Shown: piece by piece, positions 37,795 to 46,128 of the stretch | Position numbering within the stretch: the stretch's first letter is position 1 | How the letters are laid out: each line of letters begins with the position of its first letter | Assembly (NCBI GenBank): GCA_016721435.1 | Contig: JADKIC010000013.1 | Coordinates: forward strand, 1 to 64,000 | Length of the DNA: 64,000 bases | Direction of reading: 5' to 3' | From: Bacteroidota bacterium | Lineage (GTDB): Bacteria; Bacteroidota; Bacteroidia; AKYH767-A; OLB10 | Translations under genes and position numbers: made by a program | Notes under the pieces: model-generated | Seen by the model: the letters and a program-made list of their open reading frames with translations, nothing else | What the model was told of the DNA's origin: nothing | Databases searched by the model: none

Positions 37795-39159
37795 CTACTT
37801 CTCTTCTTTATCAAAAAGCTCTTCTTTCGGCACCACATTCACCGTTGCTTTATCCTTCAGGGTTTTTGATACGGCATTATATGGACCTGAGACCACCATT
37901 TCACCTTCTTTCAAGCCACTCAGAATCTCAATATGCTGACTATCCTGAATACCTGTTTTCACTGCTCTCAGACTGACCTTCTCCTCTACAATAACAAACA
38001 CATACTCTTGCGTCTCTTTTGCTGAGACCACCGCTTCTGTCTTCACTTCCGCTTTTTCTTTGGCGTCCTTTTCTGAAGAGTCGGATTTCTTCAAAGTATC
38101 TCTCGTAGTAACCGATTGAATGGGGATGGTCAGTACATTTACCGTGCGACGTGTTCTGATTTCAACTGTTGCTGACATTCCGGGGCGGAAAGGGCTATAG
38201 TCAAGCTGTTTTCCTTCCAAAAGATCCATGTAGGAGTCGCGTAAAATGCGGACTTTCACTGTATAATTTGTCACCTGATCGGTTACATTGAGTCCGCTCA
38301 GGTTGGAAGAGTTTGCCACTTCGGTCACTACACCGCTGAAGGAACGACCCAGCCAGGCATCGACTTCAATATCGGCGGTATCTCCACTGTTCACTCTTAC
38401 AATATCTGTTTCGCTCACATCCACACTCACTTCCATCTCATTCAGATTCGCAAGACGTAAAATCTCCGTTCCCTCCATCATATTAGTCCCCACTACTCTC
38501 TCCCCCTTCTCCTTACTTAATTTAGAAACGGTGCCATCCACAGGTGCATAGATACTGGTACGGTTCAGATTTTCTCTGGATTCTTTTAAACCGGCTTCAG
38601 CGCTACTCACATTAAATCCTGCGGCGGCCACACTCTGACGGGCGGCATCCACTTCTGCTTTAGAAACTTCGTACGATGATTTTATATTTTCGAATTCGGA
38701 TGGAGAGATCACCTTCTCATCAAAGAGTTTTTTATTCCTGTTATAGCTTAGTTCCGATTGCTCAAACTGTGCCTGAGCCTGTGTGAGACGCGATTTGCTG
38801 TTCTGAAAATTTGCTTTGGAAGAATTCACCGCTGCTGTTGCGCGATCATAGTTAGAGGCATATACTTCAGGATTGATGCGGCACAACAAGGTACCTTTTT
38901 TCACCACATCTCCTTCCTTTACATACAATTCGGTGATTTCACCACTCACATCGGCAGAAATTTTTATTTCAACTTCCGGCTGTACCTTACCGTTAGCCGA
39001 AACGGTTTCCACCAAATCACGACGCATCACCTTTTCAGCACTCACCTTAACGAGATTGCTTTCTCCAAGCCAGCCGGCCCGCTTAGCAACAACGAGCCCT
39101 ATAAGGATAACCAGTGCAGCTACACCGACCCAGATCCGAATTGATTTTTTATTTGCCAT
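37795..39159 (-). CDS. Efflux membrane-fusion protein (HlyD/RND adaptor)
   Basis: 454 residues. One N-terminal membrane helix (about 8-25), barrel-sandwich/lipoyl halves (SADVSGEITELYVKEGDVVK and NRTSIYAPVDGTVSKLSKEK) flank an alpha-helical hairpin (about 100-190, AVNSSKANFQNSKSRLTQAQ and on). The beta-barrel and membrane-proximal domains follow, with a charged Lys/Glu-rich insert near 370-400. It bridges an inner-membrane pump and TolC. The tolC gene lies 30 nt upstream in the same operon, but no inner-membrane pump gene follows; the ABC permeases at 44-47 kb are the nearest partners. Confidence 0.87.
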   Translation of the reverse strand: MANKKSIRIWVGVAALVILIGLVVAKRAGWLGESNLVKVSAEKVMRRDLVETVSANGKVQPEVEIKISADVSGEITELYVKEGDVVKKGTLLCRINPEVYASNYDRATAAVNSSKANFQNSKSRLTQAQAQFEQSELSYNRNKKLFDEKVISPSEFENIKSSYEVSKAEVDAARQSVAAAGFNVSSAEAGLKESRENLNRTSIYAPVDGTVSKLSKEKGERVVGTNMMEGTEILRLANLNEMEVSVDVSETDIVRVNSGDTADIEVDAWLGRSFSGVVTEVANSSNLSGLNVTDQVTNYTVKVRILRDSYMDLLEGKQLDYSPFRPGMSATVEIRTRRTVNVLTIPIQSVTTRDTLKKSDSSEKDAKEKAEVKTEAVVSAKETQEYVFVIVEEKVSLRAVKTGIQDSQHIEILSGLKEGEMVVSGPYNAVSKTLKDKATVNVVPKEELFDKEEK

Positions 39160-39189
39160 AAACTATTTTGCTCTACGTTAAGATAAAAA

Positions 39190-40626
39190 TTAAAATGTAA
39201 GTGGGTTGCCGGCGTAAAAATCAAGAACTTTCACACGAAAGATAAAATCATATTTTGCCTGAAGGAGTTCAATTTTTGTTCGGGTGAGGTTGTTAGTAGC
39301 AGTGAGAAACTCAAGGGAATTCAACAGTCCTGCATTAAATCTCTTCTCCGCATACTGATAAGCTTCCTGAAATGCCGTTAGGTTTCTTTCTGTGGCATCA
39401 AATCTTTTACGGGCAGCCAATGCATCTGTATGTGCTTGCTGAATACTTTGATAAACCTGATTTCTTGTTTGCTGAGCACTGTATCGGGCATTTTCATAAT
39501 TCAGTTTCGCGCGCTTGACACCTATTCGCGTTGTTAAACCATTAAAGATGGGTATATTCAAACTGAGCCCTATTGCTCTGTTCAGATTATTGTCAAACTG
39601 ATCACTATAAGGATTATCCTCCAGACGGGAAGAAAAGCTCGGAGATAAAACTGTATCTCCTCCTGCGGTAATACTTCCATCCGGTTGGTATCCGTTAAAA
39701 TCTACACCGCTAATCTTTTTGGAGCTGGAAGAATAAAATGAACTCACCGAACCAAATGCCGTGATACGTGGATAATATCCACCTTTCGCGATGGTAATTC
39801 CTTTCTCTGCACTTGAGATTCTTGTATCTGCAGCCTTGACTTCAGGAAGCGTTTTTAATGCTATATCATAAATCTGTGACGGGGTTAATGCGGCTACACT
39901 CACATCCGGCAAGGGAACATCCGGCTCCTGCACATCAAAACCTTCCGGCGACTGCAATTGCAGGAGTTGCGTCAGACTTAAAGTAGCATTTGCCAACTGA
40001 TTTTCTGCAGTGATATTTGAAAGCTCTTCATTCGACAATTGCGATTCTGCATCGAGGAGATTTCCCTGCACCATTGTGCCGGCATCCACCATACGCTTTA
40101 TACGGTCACGCTGTTCCGTGGATTGTGTGACTCTAGCAGCAGCAACTTTTAACTGCTCCTTAGCAAACAAAACCTGTAAATAGGCTGAAATCACATTCAA
40201 TGAAATATCGTTTCTGATTTTCTGGAGATCCGACAAGCCGGCCATATACTCCAGCTGACTTTGCTTTAAGGTATTTCGCAATTGAAAACCGCTAAACAAG
40301 GTCACATTGGTATTCAATGAAATATTATCTGACTGTACTTGCTGAGTCGTAAAAAGGTTGGTGAACGGATCGATGGTTCTACCAAAATTCCAGTTTCTGT
40401 TAGCGGAAGCATTTAGCGATGGCAAAAGGGCATATCGGTTCTGAACCACTGCTAAATCCGCTAACTCTGAACTCAGTTCATTCTGCTTAACGGTAATATT
40501 ATTTTCGAGGGCGTAGTCTACGCACTCCCTTAATGTCCAGGCTTTCTGCGCATAGCCGGCGACGTTAGCCACCATCAGGATAGCAAAAGCGAAGATGGAT
40601 TTACTGATGTTAAATTTACAATACAT
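39190..40626 (-). CDS. TolC-family outer-membrane efflux channel
   Basis: 478 residues with a signal peptide (about 1-26, ending YAQ). Two OEP repeats: LRECVDYALENNITVKQNEL and LPSLNASANRNWNFGRTIDP in the first; PSQIYDIALKTLPEVKAADT, GYYPRITAFGSVSSFYSSSS and IPIFNGLTTRIGVKRAKLNY in the second. The last helices (EAYQYAEKRFNAGLLNSLEF) complete the periplasmic coiled coil. It forms the trimeric exit duct for efflux or type I-like export. Co-transcribed with the following HlyD adaptor. Confidence 0.9.
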   Translation of the reverse strand: MYCKFNISKSIFAFAILMVANVAGYAQKAWTLRECVDYALENNITVKQNELSSELADLAVVQNRYALLPSLNASANRNWNFGRTIDPFTNLFTTQQVQSDNISLNTNVTLFSGFQLRNTLKQSQLEYMAGLSDLQKIRNDISLNVISAYLQVLFAKEQLKVAAARVTQSTEQRDRIKRMVDAGTMVQGNLLDAESQLSNEELSNITAENQLANATLSLTQLLQLQSPEGFDVQEPDVPLPDVSVAALTPSQIYDIALKTLPEVKAADTRISSAEKGITIAKGGYYPRITAFGSVSSFYSSSSKKISGVDFNGYQPDGSITAGGDTVLSPSFSSRLEDNPYSDQFDNNLNRAIGLSLNIPIFNGLTTRIGVKRAKLNYENARYSAQQTRNQVYQSIQQAHTDALAARKRFDATERNLTAFQEAYQYAEKRFNAGLLNSLEFLTATNNLTRTKIELLQAKYDFIFRVKVLDFYAGNPLTF

Positions 40627-40743
40627 AACTTCATTTAAAGACTCCCAAAAGTAACAAAGGAGACTTAATAGGAGACCTGAAAACGATAAAGTGGGCAGAA
40701 AAGGCGACGAAACGTTTGAAGAACCGTTTCAAGTGAACGGTAA

Positions 40744-41846
40744 TCAGTTCATTACCTTAACAATAAATACAAAATCCCGCAATTTCTTCACCTGTGCGGT
40801 ACGGTCGAGGTTATTGAGGTTTCTTTTGCCCGGAAAGGAGATTTTTTCTTCTGAATGATTCTTGATATCGTCAGAAATCCACTTTGATTTTACAGCAAAG
40901 GAAGCCCCTTCTACAGAGGTATTACGACCGGAAATAATGCCAACGAGATTCCCATGGTTATCGAAAAGAGGACCACCCGAATTTCCGGGATTTACAGGAA
41001 TACTGATCTGATAGGCGGCGGTATCCCCCTCGTAACCGGTATAAGAACTCACCGACCCTTCTCCAAACACCATGTCTTCGCGGGGATAGCCCAAGGTATA
41101 CACTTTCTCTCCGGGATCGGCCACTGATTTTCTCATGGTATAGGGAATTTCACCGAATCCGAAAAGGAATCTTCATCCACTTTAAGTACAGCCATATCCA
41201 GTTTAGGGTTGGTGTACACTACTTTCATCCTAAGCTGCTCATACTTCTCATTACTGATATAAATCGCTTTAGCGTCAGAGATTACGTGATAACTGGTGAT
41301 CACAAAACCTTCCTTATTTAAAGCAAAGCCGGAAGCAGTAAATGTACGTTCGGGATCTGTTGAAGGCTCTTGTTTTTCATTGATATCATGAATCATTGCC
41401 CTTTGCTTTCGCTTGATGCTTTCCACTTCACGGCGTAATTCCTGATAAGCGCTATGCTGTTTATTTCCCGCAACCCCGGTAATGTTAAATGTAAAAATGG
41501 TGGCACTCACTGCAACAACCGCCACAACAGCAGCTACGGCAATCACTTTATATCGGCGCCACAATGTCCGGACACGACCGGTTTCAGGTTCAACAACTTT
41601 CAAAGGAGATTTAAAGCGATATTGCTCCGACTCCATTTCATCATGTATCGCAGCTATTTTACTACGCAAGCGCATACGTTCCGCATATACATCAAAAGAG
41701 CTGCTCACCAAACGATGCTCTTCAATAGCTTGTAACAACTCCGGATCACTATCTCTCCATTGATCAAAAATCCGCAATTCCTCCGGCGTAAGTTGCCCGA
41801 GGCAATAACGTTCAATTAACTCATCCGTTTCCCTTCTGCTCATCAT
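40744..41846 (-). CDS. Anti-sigma-like / HtrA-type serine protease fusion (one frameshift)
   Basis: About 367 residues. Residues 6-45 (ELIERYCLGQLTPEELRIFD, then QWRDSDPELLQAIEEHR) resemble cytoplasmic anti-sigma N-termini. One membrane helix spans about 100-122, a coiled coil 129-158, then a trypsin-like S1C domain without PDZ: GFALNKEGFVITSYHVIS (His187), NPKLDMAVLKV (Asp217) and NPGNSGGPLF (Ser about 290). The frame breaks near 41143, where one A is missing before TTCCCTATACC. The ATG overlaps the sigma gene by 26 nt. Inference: a transmembrane regulator that binds the sigma factor inside and carries a periplasmic protease outside. Bacteroidete relatives exist, but I know of no functional study. 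Confidence 0.72.
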
Positions 41847-42420
41847 AATTTATTCCTCCATTAGTACCGTACACATCAAAAAACATTTTCTTCAGACGTT
41901 TCAGGCATTTGTACTTTTGATTCTTGGCATTATCGGCATTCGTGTATCCAAATTTCTCAGTGATTTCTTCCATACTTTGATTATTCATGTAGAAATCTTT
42001 CAAGATCGACCGGCAAGGTTCTCCAATGGCTTCCAGTGCAACATGCATGGCATTGAACTGATCTTCCTTCTTTCCAACTTCTTCCCAGGCGACTTCCTGA
42101 TATTCTTCTGTATCACTCAGGTTAGAGGTGAAACGATTCTTTCGTTGCAATTGTTTTAGCCAAATCCTTCTGGCCACTGAATACAAGAACGTTTTAATTC
42201 TGCACTTTAATTCGAAATCAACTTCCTTTACTTTCTCATAGAAGATGATAACGACTTCCTGATACACATCCTTTGCTTCCTGAAGACTTCCCCCATTATT
42301 CATCACAAGATTTACCACCATTTGATAATGCTGGCGGTAAACCTGACGAAGTACTTTTTCATCGCCATTCTGTAGTAGTAGAAGAATCTCCTCTTCGGTG
42401 ACAGGTAATACCTGTTTCAT
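41821..42420 (-). CDS. ECF-type RNA polymerase sigma factor
   Basis: 199 residues from the ATG at 42420 (MKQVLPVTEEEILLLLQNGD). Region 2 is seen in QVYRQHYQMVVNLVMNNGGS, AKDVYQEVVIIFYEKV and KTFLYSVARRIWLKQLQRKN; region 4 in CRSILKDFYMNNQSMEEITE and KFGYTNADNAKNQKYKCLKR. Group IV (ECF) sigma factors drive envelope or nutrient regulons. ATG at 42420 was chosen over 42468 because a predicted promoter lies between them. The next gene, overlapping by 26 nt, encodes the anti-sigma-like protease. Autoregulation is suggested by the shared promoter motif at 42434-42465. Confidence 0.88.
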   Translation of the reverse strand: MKQVLPVTEEEILLLLQNGDEKVLRQVYRQHYQMVVNLVMNNGGSLQEAKDVYQEVVIIFYEKVKEVDFELKCRIKTFLYSVARRIWLKQLQRKNRFTSNLSDTEEYQEVAWEEVGKKEDQFNAMHVALEAIGEPCRSILKDFYMNNQSMEEITEKFGYTNADNAKNQKYKCLKRLKKMFFDVYGTNGGINYDEQKGNG

Positions 42421-42433
42421 GTCTTGTGTAGTC

Positions 42434-42465
42434 TTAATGCGTGAACCTGCGGAAAGGTAACCCGG
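42434..42465 (-). promoter_or_regulatory. Predicted ECF promoter of the sigma operon
   Basis: Minus strand: CCGGGTTACCTTT (42465-42453), 12 nt, then GCATTAA (42440-42434), 13 nt before the ATG at 42420. The same two blocks, spaced 11 nt apart, precede the divergent lipoprotein gene. Neither follows the housekeeping TAnnTTTG pattern at the proper distance, so I read them as -35 and -10 elements of the local sigma factor. Confidence 0.6.
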
Positions 42466-42572
42466 CAATTGGCAAATTTCACCTTTCTTTCACCGCAATT
42501 TCATATTTTATTAAACATTTTTAAGCTGGAAATCAATTACTTAATTTATAATCTCCGGATTTTAAAAGTGAT

Positions 42573-42603
42573 CCGGGTTACCTTTTTAATGACGGGGCAT
42601 TAA
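42573..42603 (+). promoter_or_regulatory. Predicted ECF promoter of the Ala-rich lipoprotein gene
   Basis: CCGGGTTACCTTT (42573-42585), 11 nt, then GCATTAA (42597-42603), giving a leader of about 30 nt before the ATG at 42642. Identical blocks in the opposite orientation precede the sigma gene. Confidence 0.6.
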
Positions 42604-42641
42604 AGGGTAAGTTTATAAACTAAAAACACATCAAACAAAAA

Positions 42642-42857
42642 ATGAAAAAATTCGCTTCATTCCTTGCTGCTGCTACCTTCGTTGTAGCTCTTGCTTCTTG
42701 CGGTTCTAAAACTGCTGAAAACGCTGAAACTGCTGGTGAAAACGCTGCTGAAGCTGCTGCTGAAGTTGCAGTTGACGCATCTGCTGTTATTGACTCTGCT
42801 GCTGCTGTAGTTGATTCTGCTAATGCTGTTATTGATTCAGTTTCTGCTGCTCACTAA
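42642..42857 (+). CDS. Small Ala-rich lipoprotein with seven-residue repeats
   Basis: 71 residues. MKKFASFLAAATFVVALASC ends in a lipobox at Cys20; the mature 52 residues are almost only Ala, Val, Glu, Asp, Ser and Asn. The C-terminal half repeats A-x-A-V-[IV]-D-S three times (ASAVIDS, AAAVVDS, ANAVIDS), which fits an amphipathic helix or coiled coil, recalling but not homologous to the Lpp lipoprotein of enterobacteria. Nearly all Ala codons are GCT, a mark of high expression. It has its own predicted ECF promoter and a strong terminator. No named family recognised. The likely role is at the envelope, as a target of the adjacent sigma factor. Confidence 0.75.
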   Translation: MKKFASFLAAATFVVALASCGSKTAENAETAGENAAEAAAEVAVDASAVIDSAAAVVDSANAVIDSVSAAH

Positions 42858-42874
42858 TATTAAGCACAAGAAAT

Positions 42875-42906
42875 AAAAAAACCACCCTTTTGGGGTGGTT
42901 TTTTTA
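42875..42906. terminator. Strong intrinsic terminator after the lipoprotein gene
   Basis: AAAAAACCACCC pairs with GGGTGGTTTTTT across a 5-nt loop; the T run follows directly. The A run on the other side could also serve minus-strand transcripts. Confidence 0.9.
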
Positions 42907-43266
42907 TTTTCATTCATTTCATCATCTCCTTTAACAGCCCTATTTTCATTGGAGCCCTCACTATAAAGAAGAGCCCCTGATCCTATGACAAATCAGAGGC
43001 TCTTTGAACCACTTCACTATATATTTATTCATCGCCTGATTTCGGAAACAGGAGGTGTTGGTAGGTGGCTAGCCCATCTTGAATAGCAATTTCACTTTCT
43101 GTAAAGGATCCAATAACATCGCTCTCAAGAATGGTACTATATGCTATTATTTACATTTGATGATGCAATATACAACATCAATTATATAATTCCTATAGAT
43201 TTTATAGACTTTAAATACTGAAAAAACCTGAACAAGCGTATGATGCTGGTGTTCAGGCATGTAATT
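42907..43266. other. Gene-free stretch with a second hairpin
   Basis: GAGCCCCTGAT pairs with ATCAGAGGCTC (42971-43003, one mismatch). It may end the minus-strand export operon, whose last stop is at 43267. The rest shows no gene. Confidence 0.5.
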
Positions 43267-44373
43267 TTAAGAAGGAGTAGATTCTCCGGCGGTACCGGCC
43301 GGCACTTTCAATTCATCATTCTCTTTTAAGCCCTCCAGAATTTCAATATTGATCCCATCCGATATACCGGTTTTAAGTACTTGCTTCTTATATTCTGTTG
43401 GGGATACTTTCACTTCTACAAAGGTAGTGTCCCCGGAAAACTGAAGTACATTTTCAGGAACTCCCAATACTTTATCTCTGCGGTCAAGAATAATGTCCGC
43501 ATTGGCGCTATACCCGGAACGTAAAAAGTAGGCGGTATCTAATTTTACAGCTGCTCTGATTTGAAACTGAATGGCACCATTTTCAGCCACTCCCTTCGGT
43601 GCTATATATTCCAACGCTGCGTTGAACTTGTAATTTTCAATGGCACCAATGGTCAGAATCAGATCCATGCCCTGACGAATCTTTCCTACTTCCGATTCGT
43701 CTACTTTTCCTTCAAATATCATTTCACCCATATCTGCAACAGTAGCAACGGTAGTTCCTTCGTTGAATGTATTCGATTCAATGACCGAAAAACCTTCCTT
43801 TACCGGTACATCCAGTACCATTCCACTGATGGTAGAACGTATCAACGTATTGGTCACTTTCCCGCTACTCTTTGCCACACCTTCCTTGATCAGGTCGAGG
43901 TTGTCCTGTGCGGTGGTCAACTCTTCTCTGGCCTGACGCAAACGGATTTCATACTGTTGAAATTCGGCCGGACTTATAATTTTATCCTTAAACAAACTCG
44001 AATACCGATCGAAATCAATCTGTGCCTGATCCATTGAAATTTTAGAACGGTTCACACGGCTTTCGGCTTCATTCAGGTTCACCATATTAGGAATAATCCG
44101 GACCTTGGCAATCACATCGCCTTTGCGGATCATCTTACCGGCAACAATATAAATCTCGTCCACAATTCCCGAGACCTGCGGTTTAATGAACACCTCACGG
44201 CGAGGGATAACCGAACCTGTCGCTACGGTTTTGCGGATGATGGTCATGGTTGCCGCCTTTTCTGTTTTATATTCCACAGGAGGTTTCTCTGATTTGGCAT
44301 AGAGAAAGTACAATGTCCAGACGAACGTTCCGATCAACAGAACAACTCCAAGTATTTTAATAATTCGTTTCAT
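43267..44373 (-). CDS. MacA-like membrane-fusion protein
   Basis: 368 residues. One N-terminal membrane helix (about 5-25), then VFIKPQVSGIVDEIYIVAGK and TLIRSTISGMVLDVPVKEGF as the lipoyl halves, with a helical hairpin between (about 105-165, SRVNRSKISMDQAQIDFDRY). Beta-barrel and membrane-proximal parts follow, ending INIEILEGLKENDELKVPAG. MacA-type adaptors couple MacB ABC pumps to TolC. It is the last gene after an ABC ATPase and two permeases on the same strand, which fits a MacAB-like exporter. The stop is followed by the hairpin at 42971. Confidence 0.87.
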   Translation of the reverse strand: MKRIIKILGVVLLIGTFVWTLYFLYAKSEKPPVEYKTEKAATMTIIRKTVATGSVIPRREVFIKPQVSGIVDEIYIVAGKMIRKGDVIAKVRIIPNMVNLNEAESRVNRSKISMDQAQIDFDRYSSLFKDKIISPAEFQQYEIRLRQAREELTTAQDNLDLIKEGVAKSSGKVTNTLIRSTISGMVLDVPVKEGFSVIESNTFNEGTTVATVADMGEMIFEGKVDESEVGKIRQGMDLILTIGAIENYKFNAALEYIAPKGVAENGAIQFQIRAAVKLDTAYFLRSGYSANADIILDRRDKVLGVPENVLQFSGDTTFVEVKVSPTEYKKQVLKTGISDGINIEILEGLKENDELKVPAGTAGESTPS

Positions 44374-44401
44374 ATGATATTTTACTATTCAACTTAATAA
44401 A

Positions 44402-45658
44402 TCAATTGTCGTAACGCAATGCTTCAACCGGTGGAATTTTAACCGCTTTACGCGCGGGAATGAGTCCGGCAAGTGCACCGGCAACTATTAGTATAGTCAA
44501 TGCCGTTAGTGCCGCGTTCAGGTCGATGGTAGGATTACTGAACATTCCGCCCTCGCCTTCCGGAATAGCAGCTGCAACTCCTTCCATTAAAGCGACTGAT
44601 AAGACAAGTCCTATGTAACCTGCAATGGTGGTGAGGAAGACGGACTCAATGATCAATTGTCTCACAATATGCGATGGAGGAGCCCCAATCGCTCTGCGGA
44701 TTCCAATTTCCTTGGTTCTTTCCTTGACGACAATCAACATGATATTACTTACGCCGATGATGCCTGCCGGCAAAGTCCCGATACCAACAATCCAAACCAA
44801 TCCGCTGATACCGGAAAATAATCCGTTGAGTTTATTGAACTCCTTTTCCATATTCCAGTGACCGATGGCAATAGGATCATTAGGTGCAATCTTATGCCTC
44901 TCACGCAGTACAGCCAGCACTTTATCTTCTGCTTCAGAAGCAGGTACATTGTTTGCCGACATGACCGCATACCAGCCTACCACATCTCCATAATTGAAAG
45001 CCTGCTGAAAGGTACTGAAAGGAATATACACCGTTTCACCTTGTTCTTTTCCACGTTCACCGGAGGAAGCAGGTTGAGTAATACCGATCACTTTAAAATA
45101 AACACCGTTGATACGAATATACTCACCAATCGGATTTGCGACACCTTCAAATAAAACATCCTGCACCCGCTTTCCAATCACTGCTACTTTCCTCTTCTCT
45201 GTAATATCGTTTTGATTTAAAAAACGACCGTCCTTTAATTTTGTCTCTTCAATGCGGGTCAGTTCCGGATACACCCCAGATACGCCAAAGCCCCCACTCT
45301 TCATGTTATAAACTACATTGTTGGTTCCCTGATAATTTCCCAATTGATTCATCGGTGCTACCACCGCCAATTCCGGAATCTTCTTTAAGGCCTTTGTGTC
45401 TTCATTGTTAAAATTGAAATTCCTTCCCGGCTTCATTCCTTTATAGGGCTTTGAGGTCTTTTGTGCCCAGCAGAAAAAACTATTCGTTGCCGTTCCTGAA
45501 AAATCCGACAATATTCCATTGCTCAGTCCATTCCCTGAACCGATCATTACCACCAACATAAATATACCCCAAAACACCCCGAAACAGGTGAGGAAGGTGC
45601 GCAATTTATTCTTACGGATAGTGGCGAAGATTTCTTGCCAGGAGTCGGAGTCAAACAT
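44402..45658 (-). CDS. MacB-like ABC transporter permease
   Basis: 418 residues: N-terminal helix (about 18-45, LRTFLTCFGVFWGIFMLVVM), a periplasmic core (about 50-270), and three C-terminal helices forming the FtsX domain, with IGTLPAGIIGVSNIMLIVVK, ERTKEIGIRRAIGAPPSHIV and SVFLTTIAGYIGLVLSVALM. The permease type has its ATPase on a separate chain, here probably the one at 47517. MacB-like pumps act as mechanotransmitters exporting peptides, antibiotics or lipids from the periplasm. Intact; 28 nt before the adaptor gene. Confidence 0.9.
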   Translation of the reverse strand: MFDSDSWQEIFATIRKNKLRTFLTCFGVFWGIFMLVVMIGSGNGLSNGILSDFSGTATNSFFCWAQKTSKPYKGMKPGRNFNFNNEDTKALKKIPELAVVAPMNQLGNYQGTNNVVYNMKSGGFGVSGVYPELTRIEETKLKDGRFLNQNDITEKRKVAVIGKRVQDVLFEGVANPIGEYIRINGVYFKVIGITQPASSGERGKEQGETVYIPFSTFQQAFNYGDVVGWYAVMSANNVPASEAEDKVLAVLRERHKIAPNDPIAIGHWNMEKEFNKLNGLFSGISGLVWIVGIGTLPAGIIGVSNIMLIVVKERTKEIGIRRAIGAPPSHIVRQLIIESVFLTTIAGYIGLVLSVALMEGVAAAIPEGEGGMFSNPTIDLNAALTALTILIVAGALAGLIPARKAVKIPPVEALRYDN

Positions 45659-46128
45659 GTTTAATTTGAAGATGGGTTAATTTGAAGATTTGAAGATGGG
45701 TTTATTTGAAGATGATTTAATTTGAAGATTTGAGGGGGTTTTTGTGGAGGGGTGAAGATTTGAAGATGGGTTAATTTGAAGATGATTTAATTTGAAGATT
45801 TGAAGATGGGTTAATTTGAAGATTTGAAGATGGGGTGATTTGAAGATTTGAAGATGGGTTAATTTGATCGCGAAGCCTCGAGATGGGTTAATTTGAAGAT
45901 TTGAAGATGGCTTAGTTGAAGATGGCTTATTTGAGTAAGAGTTGATCTAGCTTGGCGAAATACACGTTTATCGTAATCTTGGCTTGGAATCGAGAGCAAC
46001 GTTTGCAACTGCAAGCAGTGTCGCTTTGCTTAGTAAAAGATGGGCATCTCCTAGCTAGGTAAACAAATATGTCGGTCATATCGGTCATTTTCAAATTAAC
46101 ACATTTTCAAATTTTCAAATTAATCAAA
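45659..46128. repeat. Array of TTTGAAGATGGGTTAA units and inverted copies
   Basis: From 45660 to about 45930 there are about ten imperfect copies of TTTGAAGATGGGTTAATTTG-like units. A unit (GATCGCGAAGCCTCG) related to 26834 interrupts them at 45868-45882. After about 150 bp without features, copies in inverse orientation (TTTTCAAATTAACACATTTT) lie at 46084-46126, ending at the next gene's stop. No gene. Confidence 0.75.
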
